Positions 8,313-16,562 of a DNA stretch of 64,000 nt are shown in pieces; positions within the stretch are counted from its first letter, which is position 1; each line of letters opens with the position of its first letter. A program made the position numbers and the translations under genes. The DNA comes from Kitasatospora phosalacinea (lineage in GTDB: Bacteria > Actinomycetota > Actinomycetes > Streptomycetales > Streptomycetaceae): positions 62,001-126,000 of the forward strand of contig NZ_JNWZ01000007.1 of assembly GCF_000716545.1 (NCBI RefSeq), given 5' to 3'. Below the pieces are notes generated by a model. That model was not told where the DNA came from, did no database searches, and saw nothing but the letters and a program-made list of their open reading frames with translations.

Positions 8313-9062
8313 TCAGGGGGTGAGGGCCGACGCGAACAGCCGGTGCATCGCCTCCGGCAGGTCGTCGGGGTGGGTGGCCGGGCGGTGGAAGTCGAAGCGG
8401 GCGTCCAGGGTGTCGTCGCCGATGAGCAGGCGCACGCGCAGGCCGTGGCGGTCGAGGGCGACCGGGCGGACCGCGTGCGGGCGGTCGACGGCGGGCCGGC
8501 GGTGCTCCAGGGCCCGTGCGCCGAGCAGCAGCAGCCGGTCGGCGTGGGCGGCGGCCAGGTGCTGGAGCAGGCCGGCCTCCTGTGCGGCCACCGGGTCGGG
8601 CGCCGCGGCGGTCACCTCGTCCGGGTCGAGGCAGCACTCGGAGCCCCACAGGTCGTTCAGCGCCAGGTGCTCGGGCTCCAGCCGGAGCAGCACGCCGCCT
8701 CCGTGGCCGTGGCGGGGGAACAGCGCGGCGGCGCTCTCGCCGGGGGAGCGGGAGAGCGGGCCGCTGAGCCGGAGCCGGCCCCGGACGCGGTGCGGGACGG
8801 CGACGGGGGCGACGTCGACGCAGTCGAGTTCGGCGGTGAGCGGGCCGCGGGCGAGTGCGGTGATCCGGTGGAGGGCCGACTCGCGGCCGACCAGCACCGC
8901 GACCGAGCCGTCCGGCCGCGGCGCGCAGGCGACCTGCGGGGGCAGGCCGGGGCGGGCGGTGAGGTCGGCGCCGCGGACGTCCAGGACCGCCGAGGAGGCG
9001 AACTCCAGCAGGGTGCGGGCGCGTTCGGCGGCGGACGGGCGGTGGGCGGGCTGGGGCAGCAC
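8313..9062 (-). CDS. DUF2470 protein, probable heme-utilisation/HugZ-related
   Basis: A 249-residue protein. An N-terminal split-barrel-like part (residues 1-150, RARTLLEFASSAVLDVRG and ALHRITALARGPLTAELDC) is followed by a C-terminal DUF2470 part (about 165-245, HLAAAHADRLLLLG and FDFHRPATHPDDLPEAMHRL). Both occur in heme-degrading or pyridoxamine-oxidase-like proteins. The perfect iron box 18 bp upstream makes control by the DtxR-type iron repressor (DmdR1/IdeR) very likely, which fits a role in heme or iron acquisition. No transporter genes adjoin it. Confidence 0.75.
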   Translation of the reverse strand: MLPQPAHRPSAAERARTLLEFASSAVLDVRGADLTARPGLPPQVACAPRPDGSVAVLVGRESALHRITALARGPLTAELDCVDVAPVAVPHRVRGRLRLSGPLSRSPGESAAALFPRHGHGGGVLLRLEPEHLALNDLWGSECCLDPDEVTAAAPDPVAAQEAGLLQHLAAAHADRLLLLGARALEHRRPAVDRPHAVRPVALDRHGLRVRLLIGDDTLDARFDFHRPATHPDDLPEAMHRLFASALTP

Positions 9063-9079
9063 GGGAGCCTCCCTCTAGA

Positions 9080-9098
9080 TTAGGTAAGCCTAACCTAA
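9080..9098 (-). promoter_or_regulatory. iron box (DmdR/IdeR operator)
   Basis: TTAGGTAAGCCTAACCTAA fits the actinobacterial DtxR-family consensus TWAGGTWAGSCTWACCTWA at every position. It lies 18 bp before the DUF2470 start codon, where a bound repressor would block the promoter when iron is plentiful. The TetR gene on the other side ends here, so only the DUF2470 gene is a target. Confidence 0.9.
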
Positions 9099-9134
9099 CC
9101 AAGGGGGAGGCTGGTGGTCCAGTGCGGGATCCGC

Positions 9135-9761
9135 TCAGTCGCCGATCCGCTCGGCCGGCGCGCCCAGCATCCGCAGCACCAGCTGCCCGTACCGGCGCCC
9201 CAGCTCCTCCGGGGACTCGCTGCTGCGCTCGGTGTACCAGCGCGAGACGTCGATGCCGAGCGAGGTGACCGCGCGGGCCGCGGTGCGCTGGTCGGGGACG
9301 CGGAACAGGCCGGCCGCCACCCCGTCCGCGATGATCCGCAGCACCGCCTCCTCGATCCGGATCCGCAGCTCGGCGACGGCCGCGAAGTCCTCCTCGGGCA
9401 GCGCGTGCAGCTCGTGGTTGACGATCCGGCCGACGGTGTGGCCGCGGGCGTGCCAGACGGTGAAGGACTCCGCCAGCCCGCGCATCCGCTCCACCGGGTC
9501 CGCCCCGGTGCGCTCGGCCCGCTCCACCAGCTCCAGGGTGGCGCGGTGGCCGGTGCGGGAGATCTCGGCGAGCAGCGCCGCCTTCGAGGGGTAGTGGATG
9601 TACAGCGCGGCGGGGCTCATCCCGGCGGCGGTGGCGATGTCCCGGGTGGTGGTGGCGTGGTAGCCGCGGCGGGCGAAGGAGTCCACGGCGGCCAGCAGCA
9701 GCCGCCGGGCGGCCTCGGTGCTCTCCCCGGGCCAGAGCGCGTCGGTCGCTGGGTCGGTCAT
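9135..9761 (-). CDS. TetR-family regulator of the adjoining acyl/SDR genes
   Basis: A 208-residue TetR regulator. Its helix-turn-helix lies at residues about 20-65 (RLLLAAVDSFARRGYHATTT, then DIATAAGMSPAALYIHYPSK). An all-helical ligand domain typical of the KstR2/fatty-acid-responsive TetR proteins follows. The start ATG at 9761 gives MTDPATDALWPGE; the gene is divergent from the SDR operon. Two identical 19-bp operators (9892-9910 and 14781-14799) bracket the gene set, suggesting that this protein represses both promoters and is released by an acyl-CoA-like ligand. Confidence 0.88.
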   Translation of the reverse strand: MTDPATDALWPGESTEAARRLLLAAVDSFARRGYHATTTRDIATAAGMSPAALYIHYPSKAALLAEISRTGHRATLELVERAERTGADPVERMRGLAESFTVWHARGHTVGRIVNHELHALPEEDFAAVAELRIRIEEAVLRIIADGVAAGLFRVPDQRTAARAVTSLGIDVSRWYTERSSESPEELGRRYGQLVLRMLGAPAERIGD

Positions 9762-9891
9762 GGGCTCATCCTCCCAGACGGCTCCGGCCCGACCCGGCGG
9801 GCCGGGCCGCCGGCCGCGGGCTGTCGGCGACGGCTGTCGGCGCCGGGTCGCCGGCGTCGGGCTGTTGACAGTGTGGCCCGCCGCCAAGATG

Positions 9892-9910
9892 CTGAGCAAG
9901 CGCTTAGTCA
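9892..9910. promoter_or_regulatory. TetR operator, copy 1
   Basis: CTGAGCAAGCGCTTAGTCA, an imperfect palindrome centred on AAGCGCTT, lies 31 bp before the first SDR start and between the TetR and SDR genes. The exact reverse complement is found at 14781-14799 in front of the divergent end of the same gene set. Confidence 0.8.
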
Positions 9911-9941
9911 CATCAGGTTCCGAGAGGTGCGAGGTACGAGG

Positions 9942-10697
9942 ATGACTGTGTCGTTCGAGGGCAGGGTGGCCGTGGTCACCGGCGCGAGCCGGGGCATCGG
10001 GTTCGGCATCGCCCGGGAACTGGTCCGGCGCGGGGCGAAGGTCTGCCTCACCGCGCGCACCGAGGAGACCCTGGCCGAGGCCGCGAAGGCGCTCGGCGGG
10101 CCCGAGCACGCGATCGCCGTCGCCGGGAAGTCCGACGACGCCGCGCACCAGGAGGAGACCGTCACCCGCGTCCTGGAGACCTACGGGCGGCTCGACCTGC
10201 TGGTCAACAACACCGGCATCAACCCGGTCTACGGCCCCGTGCTGGACACCGACCCGGCCGCCGCCGCCAAGATCCTCGCCGTCAACGTGCTCGCCCCGCT
10301 GGCCTGGACCCGCCGCGCCCACGCCGCCTGGATGGCCGAGCACGGCGGCGCCGTCGTCAACGTCGCCTCGATCGCCGGCATCCGGGCCTCCAACGGCATC
10401 GGCATGTACGGGGTCTCCAAGGCCGCGCTGATCCGCCTCACCGCCGAGCTCGCCTCCGAACTCGGCCCCGGCATCCGGGTCAACGCCGTCGCCCCGGCCG
10501 TGGTCAAGACCAAGTTCGCCGAGGCCCTCTACGAAGGCCGCGAGGAGAAGGTCGCCCGCGCCTACCCGCTCGGCCGCCTGGGCCTCCCCGAGGACGTGGC
10601 CGGCGCCGTCGCCTTCCTGCTCTCCGAGGACGCCGCCTGGATCACCGGCCAGACCCTGGTCGTCGACGGCGGCGTCACCCTCGGCGGCGGGCTGTGA
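9942..10697 (+). CDS. SDR-family oxidoreductase (FabG-like)
   Basis: A 251-residue classical short-chain dehydrogenase. The cofactor motif VVTGASRGIGFG is at residues 11-22 and NNTG (in place of NNAG) near 88. Catalytic Ser lies in NVASIAGI near 140 and YGVSK near 154; the end VVDGGVTLGG is typical of FabG-type enzymes. It probably acts on a 3-hydroxyacyl-CoA or related alcohol. It is the first gene of a three-gene overlapping operon behind the TetR operator. Confidence 0.88.
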   Translation: MTVSFEGRVAVVTGASRGIGFGIARELVRRGAKVCLTARTEETLAEAAKALGGPEHAIAVAGKSDDAAHQEETVTRVLETYGRLDLLVNNTGINPVYGPVLDTDPAAAAKILAVNVLAPLAWTRRAHAAWMAEHGGAVVNVASIAGIRASNGIGMYGVSKAALIRLTAELASELGPGIRVNAVAPAVVKTKFAEALYEGREEKVARAYPLGRLGLPEDVAGAVAFLLSEDAAWITGQTLVVDGGVTLGGGL

Positions 10698-11479
10698 GCA
10701 GCCCGGACCCCGGGTTCGCCGGGGCCGGAGCCGTCGTCACCGGCGCCGGGCGCGGCATCGGCGCGGCCCTCGCCCGGGCGCTGGCCGCCGCCGGCGCCCG
10801 GGTGGTGGTCAACGACCTCGACGCCGACGCGGCCCGCGCGGTGGCCGCCGAGACCGGCGGGTACGCCGTCCCCGGCGACGCCGCGAGCGAGGACGGCGTC
10901 GCCGCGCTGATCGACACCGCCCGCGCCCGCCTCGGCGCCGTCGACCTGTACTGCGCCAACGCGGGCGTCGCCACCACCGGCGGCCCCGACGCCGCACCCG
11001 ACGCCTGGGAACTGGCCTGGCAGGTCAACGTCCTCGGCCACGTCCGGGCCAGCCGCCTGCTGCTGCCCGACTGGCTGGAACGCGGCACCGGCCGCTTCCT
11101 GGCCACCGTCTCCGCCGCCGGCCTGCTCACCATGCTCGGCTCCGCCCCGTACGCCGTCACCAAGCACGGCGCGCTGGCCTACGCCGAGTGGCTGTCCGCG
11201 ACGTACCGGCACCGCGGCGTGCGGGTGCACGCGCTGTGCCCGCAGGGCGTGCGCACCCGGATGCTCGACGGCACCGGCGTCCACGGGCAGGTGCTGCTCG
11301 CGCCCACCGCCGTCGAACCGGAGGAGGTCGCCGCGAGCGCCCTGCGCGGCATGGCGGCCGACGAGTTCCTGATCCTCCCGCACCCGGAGACCGCCGGGCA
11401 CTACGCGGCCCGCGCCACCGCCCCCGACCGCTGGCTGCGCGGCATGAACCGACTCCAACGACAGATCGAGGCCCGATGA
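10694..11479 (+). CDS. SDR-family oxidoreductase
   Basis: A 261-residue short-chain dehydrogenase starting at the GTG at 10694, whose GTGA overlaps the previous stop. VVTGAGRGIGAALAR lies at residues 14-28, CANAG near 94, TVSAAG near 137 and YAVTK near 154. The C-terminal part (HPETAGHYAARATAPDRWL) is typical of SDRs in actinobacterial acyl-degradation loci. Its companion genes suggest it works on the same substrate as the first SDR. Confidence 0.87.
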   Translation: MSSPDPGFAGAGAVVTGAGRGIGAALARALAAAGARVVVNDLDADAARAVAAETGGYAVPGDAASEDGVAALIDTARARLGAVDLYCANAGVATTGGPDAAPDAWELAWQVNVLGHVRASRLLLPDWLERGTGRFLATVSAAGLLTMLGSAPYAVTKHGALAYAEWLSATYRHRGVRVHALCPQGVRTRMLDGTGVHGQVLLAPTAVEPEEVAASALRGMAADEFLILPHPETAGHYAARATAPDRWLRGMNRLQRQIEAR

Positions 11480-12432
11480 AAGCCTGGCGGATCACCCGAC
11501 TCGGCGCACCCCTGGACGTGATGGAACTCGTCGACGGCGCCGACCTCCCGGCCCCCGGACCGGGCCAACTCCTGGTCCGCGTACGGGCGGCCGCCGTCAA
11601 CTTCCCCGACGCGCTGATGGCCGCCGGGCAGTACCAGGTCCGTCCGCCGCTGCCGTTCACCCCCGGCGTGGAACTCTGCGGCGAGGTCGTCGAAGGCCCG
11701 CGCAGCGGCGAACGCCTCGTCGGCGCCGCGCAGTTGCCCGCCGGAGCGTTCGCCGAGTACGCCCTGATGGACGCCGCCGCCGCGCTGCCCGCCCCCGACT
11801 ACCTGGACGACGCCGAGGCCGCCGGCTTCCACATCGCCTACCAGACCGCCTGGTTCGCCCTGCACCGCCGCGCCCGCCTCGCCCCCGGCGAGACGCTCCT
11901 GGTGCACGCCGCGGCCGGCGGCGTCGGCAGCGCCGCCGTCCAACTCGGCAAGGCCGCCGGGGCGTTCGTCATCGCGGTGGTCGGCGGCCCGGAGAAGGCG
12001 GCCGCCGCCCGCGCGTTGGGCGCGGACCTGGTCGTCGACCGCCGGGCCGAGGACTTCGTGGCCGCCGTCAAGGCCGCCACCGGCGGCCGCGGCGCGGACG
12101 TGGTCTTCGACCCGGTCGGCGGCCCCGCCTTCGCCGGCTCCACCAAGTGCGTCGCCTTCGAGGGCCGCATCGTCCTGATCGGCTTCGCCTCCGGCGAGAT
12201 CCCCGCCCCGCCGCTCGGCCACGCCCTGGTCAAGAACTACTCCCTGCTCGGCCTGCACTGGGGCCTGTACACCACCCGCGACCCCGACGCCGTCCGGGCC
12301 TGCCACACCGCCCTCACCGACCTCGCCCCGCGCCCCCTGGTCTCCGCCCGGCTCCCCCTGGAGTCCGCCGCCGAGGCCGTGCACGCCCTCGCCGCCGGCA
12401 CCACCACCGGCCGCCTCGCGATCGTCCCCTAG
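11476..12432 (+). CDS. NADPH:quinone oxidoreductase (zinc-free MDR family)
   Basis: A 318-residue medium-chain reductase starting MKAWRITRLGAPLDVMEL, overlapping the previous stop by 4 bp. The GroES-like domain comes first. The NADPH-binding motif HAAAGGVGSAAVQLGKA lies near residue 137 and the DPVGG segment near 218. No zinc ligands are seen, as in QOR-type enzymes. Family members reduce enones or enoyl substrates. Third gene of the TetR-controlled operon, ended by a bidirectional terminator shared with the convergent acyl-CoA dehydrogenase gene. Confidence 0.88.
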   Translation: MKAWRITRLGAPLDVMELVDGADLPAPGPGQLLVRVRAAAVNFPDALMAAGQYQVRPPLPFTPGVELCGEVVEGPRSGERLVGAAQLPAGAFAEYALMDAAAALPAPDYLDDAEAAGFHIAYQTAWFALHRRARLAPGETLLVHAAAGGVGSAAVQLGKAAGAFVIAVVGGPEKAAAARALGADLVVDRRAEDFVAAVKAATGGRGADVVFDPVGGPAFAGSTKCVAFEGRIVLIGFASGEIPAPPLGHALVKNYSLLGLHWGLYTTRDPDAVRACHTALTDLAPRPLVSARLPLESAAEAVHALAAGTTTGRLAIVP

Positions 12433-12452
12433 CGGGACGCGGCCGGAGGCGT

Positions 12453-12498
12453 CCGCCGTTCCGGGCCCGGGATCTGGACCCCGGACCCGGAACGGCGG
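12453..12498. terminator. bidirectional terminator between convergent operons
   Basis: An 18-bp arm at 12453-12470 pairs with 12481-12498, with one mismatch and a 10-base loop, between the convergent ends of the quinone reductase and acyl-CoA dehydrogenase genes. It can serve both strands. Confidence 0.8.
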
Positions 12499-12503
12499 TG
12501 CGT

Positions 12504-13715
12504 TCAGCGGTACTTGCGCAGCTCGCGGCGGGCCAGCGAGCGCTTGTGGACCTCGTCCGGGCCGTCGGCCAGCCGCAGGGTGCGGTTGCCGGCCCAGAGC
12601 TGGGCGAGGGGGGTGTCCTGGCTGACGCCGGCCGCGCCGTGGGCCTGGACGGCCTTGTCGAGGATCCACTCGACGGTGGACGGGACGGCGATCTTGATCG
12701 CCTGGATCTCGGTGTGGGCGCCGCGGTTGCCGACGGTGTCCATCAGCCAGGCGGTCTTCAGCACCAGCAGCCGGGCCTGCTCGATCCGGACCCTCGCCTC
12801 GGCGATCCAGTCCTGGACGACGCCCTGGTCGGCGAGCGGACGGCCGAACGCCACCCGGGAGTTGACCCGGCGGCAGGTCAGCTCCAGGGCGCGTTCGGCG
12901 ATGCCGAGGGCCCGCATGCAGTGGTGGATGCGGCCGGGGCCCAGCCTGGCCTGGGCGATGGCGAAGCCGCCGCCCTCCTCGCCGATCAGGTTGGCGGCGG
13001 GCACCCGGACGTCCTCGAAGAGGATCTCGGCGTGCCCGCCGTGGTCGTCGTCCGGGTAGCCGAACACCCGCATGCCGCGCAGCACCCGCACGCCCGGGGT
13101 GTCGCGCGGGACCAGGACCATCGACTGCTGCCGGTGGGGCTCGGCGGCCGGGTCGGTCTTGCCCATCACGATGAAGACCTTGCAGTCCGGGTTCATCGCC
13201 CCGGTGATGTACCACTTGCGGCCGTTGACGACGTACTCGTCGCCGTCGCGCTCGATCCGGGTGGTGATGTTGGTGGCGTCCGAGGACGCCACCTCCGGTT
13301 CGGTCATCGCGAAGGCGGAGCGGATCCCGCCGTCGAGCAGCGGCCGCAGCCAGCGCTCGCGCTGGTCGGGGGAGCCGAACTGGGCGAGCAGTTCCATGTT
13401 CCCGGTGTCGGGCGCCGCGCAGTTGAGCGCGGGCGGAGCCAACAGGATCGAGCGGCCGGTGAGTTCGGCCAGCGGGGCGTACTGCAGGTTGGTCAGCCCG
13501 GCGCCGAGCTCGCCGGGGAAGAACAGGTTCCACAGGCCGCGGGCCTTCGCGGCGGCCCGCAACTCGCCGACCACCGGCGGGACCGACCACGGTTCGCGGG
13601 CCGGGTCGGCGAGCTGTTCGGCCAGCACCGGTTCGGCGGGGTAGACCGACTCGTCCATGAAGGAGCCCAGTCGGCCGAGGAGTTCGGTGGTGCGGGTGTC
13701 GTGGGAGAAGTCCAT
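12504..13715 (-). CDS. acyl-CoA dehydrogenase
   Basis: A 403-residue flavoprotein of the long ACAD group (ACAD10/11-like). FAMTEPEVASSDATNI near residue 138 contacts the FAD, and the middle beta-domain carries VNGRKWYITGA. The C-terminal helices include RVAFGRPLADQGVVQDWIAE and the end segment VQAHGAAGVSQDTPLAQLWA. Such enzymes make alpha,beta-unsaturated acyl-CoAs. It follows the phosphotransferase gene by 3 bp on the same strand; this pair recapitulates the kinase plus dehydrogenase of ACAD10/11, which handle 4-hydroxyacyl-CoAs, so a related hydroxyacid pathway is plausible. Confidence 0.88.
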   Translation of the reverse strand: MDFSHDTRTTELLGRLGSFMDESVYPAEPVLAEQLADPAREPWSVPPVVGELRAAAKARGLWNLFFPGELGAGLTNLQYAPLAELTGRSILLAPPALNCAAPDTGNMELLAQFGSPDQRERWLRPLLDGGIRSAFAMTEPEVASSDATNITTRIERDGDEYVVNGRKWYITGAMNPDCKVFIVMGKTDPAAEPHRQQSMVLVPRDTPGVRVLRGMRVFGYPDDDHGGHAEILFEDVRVPAANLIGEEGGGFAIAQARLGPGRIHHCMRALGIAERALELTCRRVNSRVAFGRPLADQGVVQDWIAEARVRIEQARLLVLKTAWLMDTVGNRGAHTEIQAIKIAVPSTVEWILDKAVQAHGAAGVSQDTPLAQLWAGNRTLRLADGPDEVHKRSLARRELRKYR

Positions 13716-13718
13716 GGC

Positions 13719-14750
13719 TCAGCCCTCCACCGATCCGGAGAGCGACGCGAGGCCGAACCCCACGAACAGCGGCACCAGTTCGCCGACCCGGTCGAAGCCG
13801 GCGCCGACCGTGCCGCCCCGGGTGTAGCGGAAGTGGATGCCCTCCAGGACGACCGCCAGCTTGAAGGAGGCGAAGGCGACGTACCAGCCGAGCCCGGAGA
13901 CGTCCCGGCCGGAGGCGTCCGCGTAGCGGCGGACCAGTTCGGCGGTGGACGGGAAGCCGGGGGCGAGGGCCGCGCCGGGGAGCGACCCGTCGAAGCGGCG
14001 GGCGAGTCCGGTGTACATCACCAGCAGGCCCAGGTCGGTGAGCGGGTCGCCGACGGTGGACATCTCCCAGTCCAGGACGGCCGCGATCCGGTCCGCGCCG
14101 TCCACCAGGACGTTGTCCAGCCGGTAGTCGCCGTGCACCAGCGCGGGGGCGGGGGAGGGCGGCAGGGTTTCGGCGAGGCGGCGGTGCAGCTCGTCCGCGC
14201 CCGGCACCTCGCGGCTCCGCGAGGCGTCCAACTGCTTCCCCCAACGCCGCAGTTGGCGTTCCAGGAAGCCCTCGGGGCGGCCGAAGCCGGCCAGGCCCAC
14301 CGCGTCCGGGTCCAGCGCGTGCAGGGCCACCAGGGTCTCCACCAGGCGGACCCCGAGGGCGTGCACCCGCGGTTCGCCGAGCGCGGCCAGCGCCTCCGCG
14401 TCCCGGTGGGCGGTGCCGGGGACGTACTCCATCAGGTAGAACGGCGCGCCGATCACCTCGGCGTCCTCCACCAGCAGCACCGGCCGGGGCACCGGCACCG
14501 CCGTCCCCGCCAGTGCGCCCAGCACCCGGTACTCGCGGCCCATGTCGTGCGCGGTGGCCAGCACGTGCCCCAGCGGCGGGCGGCGCAGCACCCAGCGGGA
14601 GACGCCGTCCTCGACCAGGTACGTCAGGTTGGACCGCCCGCCCTCGAACAGCCGGGCGGTGAGCGGCCCCGCGAGGGGCGCGGGCAGGGCGGTGTCCAGG
14701 CGGACGCGCAGCCTCTCCAGGTCGATTCCGGGCGGAGCGGCGGTGGTCAT
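13719..14750 (-). CDS. APH-family phosphotransferase (ACAD10/11 N-domain-like)
   Basis: A 343-residue kinase-like protein of the aminoglycoside phosphotransferase fold. LFEGGRSNLTYLVEDG near residue 30 is the nucleotide loop, VHGDYRLDNVLVD near 200 the catalytic loop (HGDxxxxN), and AVLDWEMSTVGDPLTDLG near 220 the metal-binding segment. ACAD11-type kinases phosphorylate 4-hydroxyacyl-CoAs so that the partner dehydrogenase can eliminate phosphate. Its coupling to the acyl-CoA dehydrogenase gene suggests that role rather than drug resistance. The second copy of the TetR operator lies 31 bp upstream. Confidence 0.87.
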   Translation of the reverse strand: MTTAAPPGIDLERLRVRLDTALPAPLAGPLTARLFEGGRSNLTYLVEDGVSRWVLRRPPLGHVLATAHDMGREYRVLGALAGTAVPVPRPVLLVEDAEVIGAPFYLMEYVPGTAHRDAEALAALGEPRVHALGVRLVETLVALHALDPDAVGLAGFGRPEGFLERQLRRWGKQLDASRSREVPGADELHRRLAETLPPSPAPALVHGDYRLDNVLVDGADRIAAVLDWEMSTVGDPLTDLGLLVMYTGLARRFDGSLPGAALAPGFPSTAELVRRYADASGRDVSGLGWYVAFASFKLAVVLEGIHFRYTRGGTVGAGFDRVGELVPLFVGFGLASLSGSVEG

Positions 14751-14780
14751 CGGGGCACCTCGCAGAGGGTCGGAACGTGC

Positions 14781-14799
14781 TGACTAAGCGCTTGCTCAG
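14781..14799. promoter_or_regulatory. TetR operator, copy 2
   Basis: TGACTAAGCGCTTGCTCAG is the exact reverse complement of the site at 9892-9910 and has the same distance, about 30 bp, to the start codon of the leftward phosphotransferase gene. Only one promoter faces it, so its repeat is not incidental to a divergent layout. Confidence 0.8.
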
Positions 14800-14867
14800 G
14801 CTGGCGCCTGCCCAGGATCGGCCCGGCGGCGGCGCTTGTCAACGAGCGGCGGCGGAACGGACGCGCG

Positions 14868-14903
14868 ACCGCCCGCCCGGGACGGCGGCCCCGGACGGGC
14901 GGT
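14868..14903 (-). terminator. terminator behind the DUF6529 gene
   Basis: Arms of 14 bp at 14868-14881 and 14890-14903, with two unpaired or wobble positions, enclose an 8-base loop 30 bp past the DUF6529 stop on the minus strand. Confidence 0.6.
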
Positions 14904-14932
14904 GCGCGGAAGCGGCCGGCCGTCGCCGCCGC

Positions 14933-15481
14933 TCAGAACCCGGGCGCGGCGTACCCGTCCAGGAACCACAGCGCCGCCGACCACCACAGCACCCCCACCG
15001 CGCAGAACAGCGCCCCGCCCGCCGCCGGCAGCACCCAGCCGCGCAGCCCGCCGTGCCGCACCAGCAGCACCTTCGCCGCGAACGCCCCGTACAGGAAGCA
15101 CCCCGTCGCCGAGTGCAGGCCCACCCGGACGTCCGTGAACCGCACCCCGTACGCCAGCAGGCAGTGCTGGGCGATCGGCAGCGACAGCGCGAACGCCAGC
15201 CAGCCGCCCACCCGGTGCCCCACCCGCACCGGACGGGCCGCCGGGCCGCGCCGGTACATCGCCAGCGCCAGCGCCACCTGCACCAGCGCCAGCGCGAACA
15301 GCGCCGAGCCCAGCCACGACTTCAGCCGCAGCGCGTCCTCGCCGGACGCCCCGAACAGGCTCCGCCCCGGATCCGGCACGTGCGCCCGCCCGAACCAGAG
15401 CAGCCCCAGCGAGACCGCCACCGGCGCGAGCACCGCCAGCAGCGGGACCGCGGCCGACCCGCCGGGGCGGCGCCCGGCCAC
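14933..15481 (-). CDS. DUF6529-type integral membrane protein, cytochrome-b561-like
   Basis: A 182-residue protein with four or five membrane segments (about 12-30, 55-75, 92-112, 125-145 and 152-172). Histidines sit in HRVGGW, IAQHCLLAYG, GLHSATG and VLLVRH, near membrane ends as heme ligands do in b561-like reductases; heme binding is an inference. The start is the GTG at 15481, one base after the stop of the upstream lipoprotein gene, so the two are co-translated. The pairing suggests a small membrane redox unit. The frame is open further upstream, but there it only mirrors the lipoprotein's repeat tail. Confidence 0.75.
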   Translation of the reverse strand: MAGRRPGGSAAVPLLAVLAPVAVSLGLLWFGRAHVPDPGRSLFGASGEDALRLKSWLGSALFALALVQVALALAMYRRGPAARPVRVGHRVGGWLAFALSLPIAQHCLLAYGVRFTDVRVGLHSATGCFLYGAFAAKVLLVRHGGLRGWVLPAAGGALFCAVGVLWWSAALWFLDGYAAPGF

Positions 15482-15482
15482 C

Positions 15483-16421
15483 TCAGCCCTCCTGCGGGCC
15501 GGCGTCGGCCGGGGCCTCGTTCGCAGGGGCCTCGTTCGCCGGGGCCTGGGCGGGATCCTGGGCGGGATCCTGGGCGGGGGCCTGGGCCGGCGGCACCTCG
15601 ACCGGAGCCTGGGCGGGCTGCTGGTCGGGCTCCTGGGCGGGCTGCTGGGCGGGTTGCCGGTCGGGCTCCTGGGCGGCGGGCGCGGGCGTCTGTGCCGGGG
15701 CCTGGGCGGTCGGGGCCTGGGTGGCCGGGGCCTGCGCGGGGTCCTGGGCGCCGGGGTCCGCCGGGTCGGCGGCCGGGGTGTCCGGGGACGCGCCCGCGCT
15801 CGCCGACGCACTCGTCGAGGCGCCCGCGCTCGCCGAGGCGCCCGCGCTCGGCACCGCGCCGCCCGCGCCGCGCAGCGTCGCGATGTCGACGCCCACCGGG
15901 TCGCCCAGCGAGGTCACCGCGTAGAAGGTGCCGTGCGGGTCCGCCACCGTGTGCCCGGCGGCCTCGCCCGGCCCCCGGTCACCCGTGTACCGGTACAGCG
16001 GGTGGCCCTTGTACAGCACCTGCGCCGTCCCGTCGGGCAGCGCCGCCGCGCCCAGCAGCCCGTCGTCCACGCCCGGCCCGGCCAGCGGGAACCCCGGGGT
16101 GGTCACCGGCGGCCAGGACTTCGCGCACTCGTCCAGGCAACTCGCGTGCACCGAGTCGTCGGCGCCGTACAGGTACAGGGTGCGGCCCTGGGCGTCCACC
16201 AGGACCGGGCCCAGGCTGCCCACGCTGGCCAGCGCCACCTTGATGCCCACCGAGGACGCGAACGTCGACACCGACGGGGAGGAACTCGCGGAGGGCGCCG
16301 CCGCCGCCGACGGGGAGTCCGCGGCCGGCGGTGCGTTCAGGTTCGCGGGCGACCCGCAGGCGGCCGCGGTCAGGATGGACAGCGACAGCATCGCGGCGGC
16401 GGCACGACGGGTACGGGGCAT
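15483..16421 (-). CDS. COG4315 lipoprotein with long Ala/Pro/Gln repeat tail
   Basis: A 312-residue exported lipoprotein with lipobox LTAAAC (Cys about 22). A Ser/Ala-rich linker is followed by two COG4315 repeats: GRTLYLYGADD with CLDECAKSWPP, and GHPLYRYTGDRGPGE. The last 115 or so residues are low-complexity, beginning with an Ala/Ser stretch and then Pro-Ala-Gln-Asp/Glu units such as PAQDPAQDPAQAPANEAPAN. The tail could span the peptidoglycan or bind a partner. It is the first gene of a pair with the DUF6529 membrane protein. The related lipoprotein at 3315-3890 lacks this tail and partner. Confidence 0.82.
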   Translation of the reverse strand: MPRTRRAAAAMLSLSILTAAACGSPANLNAPPAADSPSAAAAPSASSSPSVSTFASSVGIKVALASVGSLGPVLVDAQGRTLYLYGADDSVHASCLDECAKSWPPVTTPGFPLAGPGVDDGLLGAAALPDGTAQVLYKGHPLYRYTGDRGPGEAAGHTVADPHGTFYAVTSLGDPVGVDIATLRGAGGAVPSAGASASAGASTSASASAGASPDTPAADPADPGAQDPAQAPATQAPTAQAPAQTPAPAAQEPDRQPAQQPAQEPDQQPAQAPVEVPPAQAPAQDPAQDPAQAPANEAPANEAPADAGPQEG

Positions 16422-16562
16422 CGGGGCTCCAGGGGACGGCGCGGCACTGGAACACCATCCACTCCCGCCGTCCGCCACCCGGCCACTCCAGAGCCGGGCC
16501 GCTCCGCACCAGGGGGGACCAGGTTGCCCCGGAAGGCCCACCCGGGACCCCGTCCGGCCCCC

